Shown here: one piece after another, positions 1 through 10,569 of the stretch
Layout: each line of letters begins with the position of its first letter
How positions within the stretch are numbered: position 1 is the first letter of the stretch
From: Fistulifera solaris
Lineage: Eukaryota > Bacillariophyta > Bacillariophyceae > Naviculales > Stauroneidaceae
NCBI GenBank assembly: GCA_030295235.1
Contig: AP026127.1
Span: 64,501-128,500 of the forward strand
Direction of reading: 5' to 3'
DNA length: 64,000 nucleotides
The notes under the pieces: generated by a model
What the model saw: only the letters and a program-made list of their open reading frames with translations
Database searches by the model: none
What the model was told of the DNA's origin: nothing
Made by a program: the position numbers and the translations under genes

Positions 1-200
1 AGCCGGTCGGAGGATGGAATGTCGCGAAAGTGTCCGACATGCGATCTATGTTCAACGGCGCCGCGGACTTCAATCAAGATATGTGTGTTTGGACGGAAAT
101 TACCTTGAGCGCCTTGAAAGGTGGCATGTTTACCGGAACGAGTTGTGCGCAGCAGGGAGAACCGACGGGCAACTTTTTCTGTCGCGAATGCGTGAGATGA
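1..200 (+). pseudogene. 3' end of a DUF285/BspA-like repeat protein (partial)
   Basis: The frame beginning at base 3 reads one and a half DUF285 repeats (GGWNVAKVSDMRSMF, then GAADFNQDMCVW) and ends with a cysteine tail (PTGNFFCRECV-type) before TGA at 198-200. The same C-terminal signature closes the copy ending at 1437, so this is the 3' end of a paralogue whose body lies outside the window. DUF285 proteins are repeat-rich, usually secreted or surface-exposed, and of unknown role in diatoms. This stretch is open; whether the whole gene is intact cannot be judged. Confidence 0.75.
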
Positions 201-676
201 AATCGAATTATGAGGAGTCGTTGATGAGATCGGAGCACGCCGAAATGAAAAACAAAGTCTGTTTTCTTATTTTATATTAAGAATTGTAGGATATAGGGAC
301 TCATTTGTTTTAGTTTATTTAGAATGTTCGAACCATTTCATTCCGCACTCGCCATACTCGTGACCTGCGTCATCCTTCGCTTTTGTAAAGCGAATAATTT
401 ATTTTTGACAGACCTCAAGAAAACGTGTCTGACTTCCGTATCTAGGGATTTACAGAAAGGTGTCAGAACTTTATTGTTCATTCAAGTTTGAACTGTAGAG
501 CCGAGTGTACACAGGCGCGAAAAGCAACATTTCTGTTTTATTCTGCTTGCCGTTTCCGATTTCGCGTTTCTTTGCGCAACACAAAAAAAGATTCACAGAC
601 GAATGAATAGACTAGTCGAATATCTTTCACGATAACATTATAAATAATCGTTCGATCCTTCTTCCTTTTAACAAAG

Positions 677-1437
677 ATGAACGTCTTCAGTAAATCGAAT
701 CTATTTGCGCGCAACAATATCTTTTTGAATTGCCGAGATCCTCCGAATCCGTGTCCGAATGGCAAACGACCAATAACCGACCTTTTCGAACTGAAACAAG
801 CCATCATCGATTACCAGAATGATCCGTCGGAACCAGAACCCAATTGTTGGGATATTTCGGCAGTGACCGACTTGGATCAGCTATTCAGAGGAATGGAATC
901 CTTCAATGAACCGATTGGCAACTGGGATACTTCGGCCGTCACGCGCATGACGCATGTGTTCAGCGGCGCCGACAACCTCCCGAGTAACCACTATGGAAGG
1001 AATGTTTGACTTTGCTGTATCTTTCAATCAAGATATCAGCGGCTGGGACACGTCGGCCGTCACGAGCATGTTCCAAATGTTCCGCGGTGCGCGGTCCTTC
1101 AGCAAAATATTGGAAAATGGGATACGACGGCCGTCATCAATATGCGGAATACCTTCGATCGTGCAACGGTCTTCAACCAAAATATTGCAACATGGGATAC
1201 GTCCAAGGTCACGAGCATGGCGTTCATGTTTCGGGAGACGGCTGTGTTCAATCAAGACTTGAGCAATTGGGATACTTCCGCAGTCACCAGCATGGAGTCC
1301 ATGTTCCAAGATGTTGCAGAATTCAATCAAGACTTGTTTTGCTGCCGGAGATTTACTTTTGGAAATGTACGGGCATAAGTTGTCCGCAAGCCGATACTCC
1401 GTCGGGGAATTTCTTTTGTCGCGAATGCGTCATCTAG
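677..1437 (+). pseudogene. DUF285/BspA-like repeat protein, multiply frameshifted
   Basis: Begins with ATG at 677. After a short N-terminal region it reads the family entry motif (PNCWDISAVTDLDQLF, about 845-890) followed by about five repeats of the form [17 protein letters not shown]. The reading frame changes near 980, near 1105 and again near 1345, after which the C-terminal PSGNFFCREC signature ends at TAG/1437. Three or more frame changes in about 760 bp with conserved protein in every frame mark a broken or badly sequenced gene. Its closest relatives in this window are the 3' fragment at 1-200 and the gene at 42.3-43.1 kb. Function unknown; a surface or adhesion role is known only for bacterial relatives. 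Confidence 0.8.
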
Positions 1438-1599
1438 CGTAGATTGGCAGTAGTATTTTATGATCAGAAAGACAGTGATAAACAAAAACAATTAATTGTT
1501 GGCAACGTTTCGTCCTCATTGTAGGATTTATTATTGTTTCTGCACATTTTGAATTCTCTATCATCTTTAATAGTAAACAAAGTTGACCTCACTCGAAAC

Positions 1600-1875
1600 G
1601 ACGCCTGGGACTCGTCCGCCGTCAAGGACGCAAATGTTTATTTTCGGTGCTACCGCATTCAATCAGGACATTCCCGGGTAAGACACGGCCCAATATAAGT
1701 AACCAGCATGGAGGACATAATTACCAATGCGGCGGCAAACGGCCGAAACTTGAGTGCGTGGAAGAATGTTGGATCTCTGCTCTATTTATGTGAACAAATA
1801 TGTTTGTTGGCACCCGTAGGTATCCTCATCCCGACGCCTGAAGACAACAAATTCTGTGTCACTTGCCCGCCTTGA
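1600..1875 (+). pseudogene. Decayed DUF285 remnant
   Basis: Short pieces of DUF285 repeat sequence (AWDSSAVKD, then in other frames AFNQDIPG, NLSAWKNV and a cysteine-containing tail before TGA at 1873-1875) are visible across shifting frames with internal stops. It is more decayed than the copy just upstream and probably non-coding now. Confidence 0.6.
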
Positions 1876-2733
1876 AGTGGCTCTCTTTGGGACGAAATAG
1901 TCGATGAGAGCGAACTACGTTTCGTACCACGAGTAAATACTCAGTATCATGGCAGGTGCTCTCGTCATCATGTAGAGCCACAAAGCGAGCGATTTTGGTG
2001 ATGAACTATTCGAAGGCACGCAGCTCGCCGATCAGCCTCTTGCATTCAGCTTGATTTCAAAGTAGATCAAGCGATGGCAATTTTCGTTTGTCGTTACTTA
2101 TCGTACTTGGCGACAATAGTGGAATGACACAAACAGTAGCAATTCGTCCTACCGAAATATACAAAAAGTCATTCTCTCTTGAGGACGGGGTATCAACTGT
2201 TGCTTGATGGCGGTACTTTATCTTCCGAAAAGGCGGGTCTTGACGGACGTAGATACCTTTCGGGTGTTGAATAAGTCAATTGAAGGGATTGTAGAGAGCG
2301 GGTGCTGTTCGCTAATACTCGGAGTAATAAGGAACCTTAGATGAGAACCGGATTGATTACCGTTCCGATGTCTCAGGACAGAAGTCGTGTACGAAAGTAA
2401 CACACTACTACTTGTACGACTGTATTCTACCAGCCCAGATTTTTAACGCCGTTCCCGGTGCTTTTCGTTTTTCGACAAAAATCAAACTTGATGCTTCCAT
2501 GCGTTTTTATGTACTGTGTGTACGGATTATTGAAGAGGACATAAAACCTGGAACCAGTGAAAAGTGAAAACGTAAAAACACTCCGACTCCGACGTCTCTT
2601 GGTAGTGCAACACTACCATTATTCTTTACCATGAACGCAAATCTTTCTTTTCTCTGTTGGCGCGGAACGACCTTTTCTTGAATTGTGGTCATCATCGATC
2701 TCGCAATAATCTTCGGTTTACCCCGCTGTCAAT

Positions 2734-2865
2734 AATCCTGACGAACCGAAACCCCACTGCTGGGATGTATCCGCCGTGACCGATCTTAGCCGCCTGTTTC
2801 ATTCTGTAACTACCTTGAATGAACCGATTGGCAATTGGAAAAAATCGGCTGTCACCGACATGTGA
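2734..2865 (+). pseudogene. DUF285 remnant (entry motif only)
   Basis: Reads DEPKPHCWDVSAVTDLSRLF then LNEPIGNWKKSAVTDM, matching the N-terminal entry and first repeat of the 677 copy, and then hits TGA. The stop overlaps ATGTGAGTATG, which also resembles a splice donor, but no continuing repeat is visible downstream, so a truncated fragment is the simpler reading. Confidence 0.6.
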
Positions 2866-3014
2866 GTATGCTATCTAGCTAGAGTCTAGAGACTGGTAAT
2901 AGTAGTTTTCACAGGCCATGAGAAACGATAGCTACTTGTACTGGAGTCAATTGCTGGTATAACCATCCATCCTTATTCTACGAAGAATTAGTGCTACTGT
3001 TAACCTTGTTAGCC

Positions 3015-3433
3015 TCAATCGGAACGACGAATTTGCGTCGCGCAGAGACCACCGTCAAAATCAATGCAAACGCGGCTTGAAAAGAAGCAAAGTTAGTTAG
3101 GAGTGAGACAGCAGCTGGACCAAGAAAGTGTCCGAGAGTCGCAAAAAATACATACTTTCCCGAACAATCTCTTGATCGACTGCAGGAATCCCCGTCGCCC
3201 TGTCTTTCCGTAACACAGACTACACCACCTTCGACCGCTTTGACACAAATGCCTCGACCATCCAGACAAGTATCTCCCATAATGCCGTCACTGAAAAGCT
3301 CACTATTCCGGTTGCAGTCATCGAATAAGGGCAAGCACAAAAAGTTTCGCAGAAAAAGTGAACGAGGGTCGCTTTCTGCCGCCATGAAAGCCAGAGCGAA
3401 GCAGAGCAAGAGAAAGGTAAATGATTGCTTCAT
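3015..3433 (-). CDS. Small secreted cysteine-rich protein, spliced (112 aa)
   Basis: ATG at 3433 opens a classic signal peptide (MKQSFTFLLLCFALAFMAAE). Unspliced, the frame runs on into a hydrophobic stretch with no family resemblance. A textbook 80-nt intron is present at 3076-3155 (GTATGT donor, CTAAC branch-type motif, TTTTCAAG acceptor). Splicing gives CSRDCSGNRVCIDFDGGLC and a stop at 3015-3017, so the mature domain has a regular series of cysteines (at least nine after the signal). I do not recognise the family. It resembles small secreted, disulfide-stabilised proteins, and sits between DUF285 remnants. Start chosen at the signal-peptide Met rather than the upstream in-frame Met at 3517. 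Confidence 0.6.
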
Positions 3434-3900
3434 TGTCAAGTAATGATAGAAATGGGTTTTTGACGCTCTCTTTTCGATTGCAGTGCAAACGTTGTTTTGT
3501 GAGTTTTTGTCTTGCATAGATCGTTATTGGAATGGGAAATGGCGTGGATAATATTTCGTCGTGTGCACGATACGACATTCCCAATAGGATACAAACCAGT
3601 AATGTCGCTCACACTTGATGTCTTAGAAAAGTCTGTTCCGTGTTCCGTGTACTATCAACGTCCATGTCGTATGTCTGATCTACAAAATAGCCACGTATCA
3701 TTAGTACGAATCAATCTAGCGACGAGCGACGAGGAGTGAAAAGTAAAGATGATTCATTCGTGAATGGTGAAAACGCTGGTCATTCTATAATTAATTACCA
3801 GTACAGCTGTTTTTTCTTTCCGGATCAGGCATGTACACCCGGTACAAAATCTACATACGGCAGCCAGACGTTTTTTCTTTCTACAGCGTATCGCTGCCGC

Positions 3901-4203
3901 TGCAGCCTCAATTTTCGTGCTGTTTGAAATTAAATCTGATTTGAAATGCAAAATATTATTATATGAATAGATTCAAAATTAAAAACGAATCGAAAGCTTA
4001 TTGTTGAATATGCAGTTTTTCGTGGTTTTGACCTCGAAAATTTAGTCCAACTTTGGACCGTCGTATCTCCTGCTAGAATAAAAAAAACTGCATATTCAAC
4101 AATAACCTTTCGATTCGTTTTTTAATTTTGAATCCATTTATATACTAATATTTTGCATTTTAATTCAAATTTAATTTCGAATAGCACGAAAATTATGCTG
4201 CAG
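3901..4203. repeat. Long inverted repeat (about 120-bp arms, 62-bp spacer)
   Basis: Bases 3901-4020 are repeated in reverse complement at 4083-4203 with roughly 88-90% identity by eye, including the inner motif ACTGCATATTCAACAATAA on the right arm. The spacer 4021-4082 contains a small palindrome (GTCCAA...TTGGAC). The arrangement is that of a foldback element or MITE; no clear target-site duplication was found. Confidence 0.8.
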
Positions 4204-4317
4204 CGTGCGCGGCGAAGGGAAAATTCCGTGACGTTTTCCGTAGGTTCTACGTATTTCTACATGAAAAATTTGGAACGGAGAAACAGCTGTACAAGGCGAA
4301 GGACGATGCGATGCGCA

Positions 4318-4650
4318 TCTTTTGGAATTATTGTCGAGATCCTCCAAATCAATCCGCGCCGGAATGGAAGAAGTGCTTTTACCGACAATGTTGAGCTTCG
4401 ACAAGTCATTGTTCCTTACTCCTTTGAATCTTCCGCGCTTTTATTATGTTCAATGGTGCACTCTCTAGGGCTCAACCCATCGGTGACTGAGATACTTTTT
4501 ACAACACGAATGCTTTTCACCAGGCCATCGGCCGTCACCACCATGCAAGATATGTTTCAGTTGACTGCAACATTTATTTCATCAAACCATTGATGGTTGG
4601 AATACTGCTGAAGTTACTGACATGACCGATATCTCAATTCTTCAAAGCAG
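4318..4650 (+). pseudogene. Decayed DUF285 remnant
   Basis: Fragments correspond to the N-terminal half of the 677 copy: NCRDPPNQ in one frame, then DNVELRQVIVPY in another (compare FELKQAIIDY), then SAVTTMQDMFQLTATF and EVTDMTDI. No continuous frame joins them. It is the fifth DUF285 locus in the first 5 kb. Confidence 0.55.
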
Positions 4651-5836
4651 TCGCGGCAAATCGGACCTGCCAAGCGAAGGAGCTGCCAGCGGAATGGAGA
4701 TCGGCGTGATGCAGTTGTGCACTCTGGTACCGTCGTTTCCAGATTCCTTGGTCTCTAGGTGATAATGAATGAACTAACGTAGACCAAAAAGTTATGTTTT
4801 ATAATATTTTCCCTTACATGGAGAGACCGTCGATGCCAAACAATGCCCTTGTACACCATAAACCATAATCATATCCGATGGCCACATCAAAATAGAGAGT
4901 TGAGCTATTTGTTATAAAATATTATAAAATCAATAAGAACCAAACCGTTAACTTTCCTACATCATCGACCATAGCACATATTTGCTCTGTTGTTGTCTCT
5001 TGCCGCATTTTATTGTTATCACGGCGCTGTCTTTTCGCGTTATTGTATTATTTCCGTTTCCTTCCTTTGCTTCCATTATTGCTTCGTCGTTCTCGGAACA
5101 ATGATTTCTCCGCGCGGTCGGCTAGAGTACGGAAACTTTGCTGTACGATGCTTTGCAATCAATTCCAGTGCGTTTATATTGGATCTACGTTTTGGCCGCG
5201 CGGCCTTGAATCTTTCCTTGACGCGACAAAATGTTCACTATCCAGCTGCTTGATAATAATTTGATGGACCTCCTGGAATAATGAGTTGCTTTCGTGTCCG
5301 CCGGCGGTGAATTCTCTTTGACTCGATCGTGTTTATTCATGGCGTGAGAGAAAAGTCACGACCGTTTGCTTTAGGATATACCGTTTTGGGAGGCGCCCTC
5401 GCAACTGTTTCACTCGTTTTCAATGATGATGACAGGATGGAGGTGAAAAGTTGCTCGAGATTCGGAAGCGCAAACTGTGTATAGAAGAACATTCTATCTT
5501 TGGCTGCGAGAGAGAAAAAAAAAGTATTCGTCGCATTCTCAGGTGAACGAAACGCTGCTGAGAGACACAAAGGGACAGTTTGTTTTTCGGTTTGCTCTCA
5601 GCTTCTTTCACAAGGAAACGTTGTTTGGCAGACGTTTCATTCAATTCGATATAATTCGCGAGACAATCCAAGTGGGCAACGAGTGCACAATGAAGCAGAC
5701 TGTTCTTCATCGCTTGGCCGAACGATCGCTTCAGAAACTGGTATCGTCAATACGCAGCTGGTTCAAAGGGTGCGAATCATTGGAAACGTTGGAGAAACAA
5801 AGACCAAAAACAATTTACATTGCACAGGCTACTGAA
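4651..5836. other. Gene-free stretch
   Basis: Several short ORFs are present on both strands (for example 4990-5253 +, 5420-5710 -) but none shows recognisable domains or splice structure. The right part is the 3' flank of the cyclase-PDE gene. I see no supported gene here. Confidence 0.4.
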
Positions 5837-8800
5837 TTATTCGGACCCGGGTGCCTCCAATCGTGCCACCATTTCGGCCACCAATTGTCGACCTTTGGCT
5901 TCCCACTCTTTGCGATTCGTTTCGGCATAGTTCAAGTATTCATCGCTTGCAACACCAAAGACACCACATTCCTTCAACTTCTTGGCCAGGGGAATGATAT
6001 AAAAATCAAAAAGCCGATTTCCCCTTCGTACCAGACATCGGCAGGATTCTTGGACGCGGCCTTGACGATAGGCCGTCATCATTTCTTCAAACAGACGAGC
6101 ATTCCATTTGCGGTAAATGTGCCAGTGTTGCATCGTGTGCGATACATCGGAGGCTTGAATGACATGCTCCAACACAATGGTCGCCCCTCACGATTGATTT
6201 GCTCTTCGATTTCTTCGGGAAACAGGTTGACGCTGTGGTTGTTTTCGGCAAAGGCTTTGGCCCAGCGGTCTTTGCGCTTGACTGAGTGACTTGTCCATAA
6301 TATCCGTGGCCATGACCAAATTCACAATGAGTTGGCGGAAGCGATTGTATTCGGCCGGTGTGGTGTAAATGCAGTTCGCGCAGATCAATGAAAGCTTCGT
6401 CCATGAGTAATGACCAGGCGATATCGACGGAGTTTTGTTCGGCGACACTTTTGTTGTGGTAGACAGCGGCAATGGGAGACTTTTCTTCGATCAATGTGGC
6501 ATTGGTGACACCCTGGTGATCGACGTCGTGAATGAGAGCCGCAAAGGCGGGCGGCAAATTGGCGTCAATGGCTCGGAGGTAATACCGTACGTGTAATCGT
6601 GGAGAGTCCGGTCGTCTCCGGATACTTCAGGTGCCACAATACGTGAAAAGAGCTTTGTGACCGACATGGTGACGTGACTCACGTGTTCAAAGTTGTGGAA
6701 GGCATTGTTGCGATAGAGTGTAGCAATGGCGTGGACGTACTTTTCGAGTTGTTGCATAACCTTTTCTTCCAAAACGACGGGTGCGAAGCTTCTCCTGACG
6801 CGCCGCCGCTTCGGCATCAAAGGTGGGCAGGGCGAGAATTTCCGTGACTTCTCCGAAAAGCGTGACCCACTTGAGTGACCTCTTCGGAGCAATCGGACGG
6901 CTTCGAAATTGGGGGCAGTGTTCAATGCTTGACGTCGTTGGACCACGTCTTTCAATATCTTGGCAAGGACTTCGGCATTCCACTTCACCAGGCGTTGGGA
7001 TTTTTCCGTCAACGCATTGTTTTTCGATGGGGTAGCATTTTGGAAAAGAGCCGTAGCATCATCACGAATTCTACCTTCGTCATCTCCTTCGCTGGAAGAG
7101 ACACCCGATGAAGTCGACCGGGGACCGTCGTCTTTGACCAGCCAGTAGGTTGTCAATTCGCCCTTGCCTTTGGCGTTGACCTTGTCTTCTCTCAGTCTGG
7201 TCCAGTGCCCCTTGCCGAATGCCTGCAAAATGTTTGCAGTTTCTTCAGAAATGTGGATCATGTTCTTTTTTCCCGTGGTTTCGATACGAGCCGTCGTGAT
7301 TCATCGTGTCACCAAAGAGTTGGAACCGCGCCTTTTCACCACGGAGAACTCCGCCCTATTCGGAAAGGGAAGAAGGATAGTGGTTGAGATAAATGTCATG
7401 GGATGAAGGATTCCATTGGAGCTCCAACTGTATTTTGACGTACCGTCACAGGCCCGCTGTGCAAACCGACTCGCAATCCCAACTCTCCGGTATCTGGTCC
7501 TAATGTAACCTCGAGCTCATTCATCAATGACATCATACAAGCGCGACAATCGCGTGCAAAACGAGCCATGGCGACAGCATGGTCGCGACGTGGATCCGGA
7601 AGACCACACGCTGCTACGTAACAGTCACCCACCGTCTCCACTTTGAATATGCGTCTCCTCTTGGCAATACTGTCGAATTCGGAATATATGGTTTCAAGCA
7701 ACTGGAACACTTGTGCCGGTTCTCTCATCGAACTCCATGCAGTGAAGCCTGACAACAAAATGCGTTGAAAAGGTAAGGCCACGCGTCTCTGGGGCAACAG
7801 AACGTTGATTTCCAATTCGGTTGGTTACTTACCAACAAGATCTGCAAACTGTGCATTAGTAGGAAAAGAAAGGGAGTGGGCTTGTGAGTCTCCGAAAGCA
7901 CACGTGACAATCTGAGCGAAAAATCATGCCTTTGTGGACGTACCATAATTGTTGTGGATGGAAATAGATCAGCGATGGGTGGCATATTCCGTTGTACCGA
8001 CTCGTTGCGATCCCCATTGTCGGGAGTACTCAGCGTTTCCTTCAATCGGTCCTTCATGCTGATACGGAACGCTCCTTTCCCCATTCCTTTCTCGGCCATT
8101 TCCGCCTCCTGCTTGGCCTCGGCCATGATGCGTTCCTGGACGTTTTTGGGAAACAATGATTTGACTATGTCCGTTGTGCGCTTCGCGACTCGTGATATGT
8201 TTCTTTGACGTCGCTCCACGGCACAGTCGTAGCAGAAAAAGATGCCGGTTGTAAAGAGGAAGACACCCAGAATGGCCAACGCGAAGAGATAAGGATCATG
8301 CGTCATATACTTGTCCTTTAGTTCGTCAGTAGGGTAAACATCAATGGTATAGTAGCAATGCTCGACGGAAGTGTCTGCTCCATCGTACTGCGCGAACCCC
8401 GCAAAGTTCGCTTCCATATGCAGGTAGTTGTACTTCGTATCGTGCAAATTCCCCTGTCCGACGACTGTGGCATCGTGTCCGTCGACTCGATACGTTACGA
8501 TTGTGCCGCAATGATCGTTGACTTCAACGATAAATCCATGAATATCGTGCGGAAGAACATTCTTGAAATACTTTTCCCACGGCAATACGGCAAAGACGAA
8601 TCCACCCGGGTCGGTGTAGGACAGATTGTCGCTATGAAGAGTCTTTTGAACAGCTTCCAGGATAACAGACCGCGGATGCCACTCCGAAAGCTCTTGTTGT
8701 CGCGTGGCCTCGAGCAAGTATTCCACATCCACAATGCCGGACATGACGACATGCTCTACTTCGAGAACATCTTGTTCCAACTGATGAAACCAGGAGAAAG

Positions 8801-9578
8801 TGTCCATGTCCAAGAGCATGGTATCTAGGTCATTCGCTTGGGGTGCGACTTGCCATACCGGCACAAACGCAGAGTCTTGGTCATCTTTTTCGGACATGGC
8901 TTCCCCTTGAACATTGTGAATGTGTTTGGGGATCTGTCCTTGGTTGTGTTGGGGCCATTCCATTGCAGTATAAGCCTCAAAGGAGTCTCTCTGCTCCAAG
9001 AGAACCATTGGAGTGAACGCGAACAGCTCGGATCCGGTCAAACGGATGGCTTCTTGCACTTGCTGCGGGAAGAAAGGCAGAGTAACGTTGGGCCAGACCC
9101 CCGCCGTTTGCGAGGCGTGAGACGAAATCGCCGTGGCTAGACTGCGAACTTGCCCGACGGTATTGGCGGCGTTGGTTTCGGACAATTCAATGATTTCACC
9201 GGCCAAGTCACGAAACTGAATGAAAAGTAGAACCGTAGAAAGTGATGGGTTAGAATGCGTAGTGTAAGATGTCGTTCGACACGACAACAAACCTGGACTT
9301 ACCTCTGCTTCAAAGACACTTTCTTCGCTCTTTTTCACAAAGAAGAAAGCTGCCACTGATATCGCTATGCTAGCGAGAAGGAGACAAATGTAAACAATCG
9401 CCTTGGTTCGATTTACAATTCGAGTATCTTCTCGAACGAAACTGCCATTGGAAGTCGAACCATCGGAACGGGCGTTGGTTTGAGACTGCGACGGATCCGA
9501 TGTGCTTTCTCCCTCGTGTTTGGACGAAAGCGACTTGGAGGATTCCGAATGCTCCAATTGAATGATTTGCGGAGGCAT
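5837..9578 (-). CDS. Membrane class III nucleotide cyclase fused to cyclic-nucleotide phosphodiesterase; PDE half frameshifted
   Basis: ATG at 9578. Exon 1 (9303-9578) ends after TM1 (residues 60-81). Four introns fit GT-AG: 9216-9302, 7849-7943, 7749-7832 and 7356-7443, leaving a 16-nt microexon at 7833-7848. Order: cytosolic Ser-rich N-terminus, TM1, an extracellular sensor of about 315 aa with the GFVFAVLPWEKYF motif typical of diatom receptor cyclases, TM2 (about 400-422), then the class III cyclase. Metal-binding Asp519 (FADLVGF) and Asp563 (VETVGD) are 44 residues apart, as in known cyclases. Glu559 favours GTP, but the second purine position is Gln (FQLFGD), so substrate is uncertain. 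The PDEase_I domain follows, with HNFEHVSH and the metal signature HDVDHQG. About seven frame changes lie between about 7300 and 6180, all after the cyclase core; the end (ASDVSHTMQHWHIYRKWN) is well conserved. It would make and destroy cGMP or cAMP at a membrane. Confidence 0.88.
7833..7848 (-). other. 16-nt microexon carrying the cyclase catalytic Asp
   Basis: Reading TTTGCAGATCTTGTTG between CACAG (7849-7851) and GTAAGT (7832-7827). Joined to the flanking exons it gives STTIM-FADLV-GFTAWSS, the exact start of a class III cyclase catalytic core. A longer acceptor (TTTGCAG) inside it would delete FAD, so the CACAG acceptor is required for activity. Confidence 0.8.
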
Positions 9579-10223
9579 TTTTGTGTTTTTATGAGCGAAG
9601 AAAGAATCGATTCGCTTTTGCCGAATTGTTGCGCAGATAACTTGCGACAAAGTTTGGGATGAGATTTGGAGTTGGCGGTTGGCGCTCCAGTGAGAAAATT
9701 TTCTCGTTCGTTGTGACCTTCGCGCTTCGCGACAATTCGTGGAGGCCCAAACGAGACATAATAATGAAATAATACAGAAAACAGGTCGAGTACGGTCATT
9801 TTCAAGTTGAATGATATGATCTGTACTGCAGTTCAATGTAAGCTTATTTCTCTGAGCCAAAGCCCGAGACATTCGGTGCATTATTGCAAAGCTCGCCGCT
9901 CGCCGCCCTCCGCCTTTTTCCTTTTTCCGTGCGTATTCAAATAGACCTTAAAGTACTACGTAGTACGTAGACGTCATTCTGTCTTTATTCTCGGTCTTGG
10001 CATCCGTGCTGTCATCCAGAAGTACTACGGAATCAATAAGTAGCTACTTGAATTGATTCACAGAACAATGACCGTTTTCTCCTGACGTGGTCGACTTGGG
10101 ACCTTGGGACTTGGGGCGGTTGGCGGTTGGCTTTTGGCTTGCTCTCTGCTCTCTTTGGACCTCTGTTCAATAGGCTTGTCGCTTGTCAAGTACCGATAAA
10201 AATGCAGTAGTGCGTTCTGGAGA
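9579..10223. other. 5' flank of the cyclase-PDE gene
   Basis: No supported gene. The in-frame sequence from 9578 upstream to 9881 lacks domain features and is treated as 5' UTR. A TACGTAGTACGTAGACGTC run at about 9958-9976 contains CGTA/ACGT palindromes that could bind bZIP factors; this is suggestive only. Confidence 0.3.
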
Positions 10224-10314
10224 GGACGTAAAATTTTTTTTTTATTTTAAAATAAAAAAATTCTGCCTCCAGTACAAAATTCTACTTAACGTCTATGACA
10301 AGGCAGAATTTTAG
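10224..10314. mobile_element. Palindromic mini-element, copy 1 (interrupted)
   Basis: Begins GGACGTAAAATT, contains TTCTGCCTCCAGTACAAA and TTCTAC, and closes with AGGCAGAATTTTAG. It matches the complete 70-bp copy at 54670-54739, but its left arm is interrupted by an A/T run (10231-10260) that is itself palindromic. Non-coding; resembles a tiny MITE. Confidence 0.65.
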
Positions 10315-10346
10315 CATCGATTCCAATATTTCCAGTGTTCTACTTT

Positions 10347-10546
10347 TGCAGGACAAGTAATTCGTGACTAAATATAGACAGTACATTTTCTACATACGTG
10401 GGTGCTCTTACAGGACAAACCTTTCCTGCATACGTACGTTTTGGTCAATCATCGGCAAATGATTGTCCTGCACACGTCGCGATAATTTCTCGTGATAGTT
10501 GCATCAACGGGAAATGAAACAACCGGTCGATACATTTGCAGGACAA
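10347..10546. repeat. Four TGCAGGACAA-type motifs in 200 bp
   Basis: TGCAGGACAA occurs at 10347-10356, as TACAGGACAA at 10409-10418, inverted (TTGTCCTGCA) at 10463-10472 and again at 10537-10546, and each is next to short TACGTA or CGTCG-like words. Too regular for chance in an unconserved region, but a function is not evident. It could be a protein-binding cluster or a decayed repeat. Confidence 0.4.
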
Positions 10547-10569
10547 GTTTCCTGTCGTACAACTTCTAC

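Noticed and set aside
4990-5264. Overlapping hydrophobic ORFs
   Set aside because: Two frames equally open, no conserved pattern, no splice sites.
5477-6289. Long + strand ORF (270 codons)
   Set aside because: Antisense shadow of the conserved phosphodiesterase C-terminus; no own domain.
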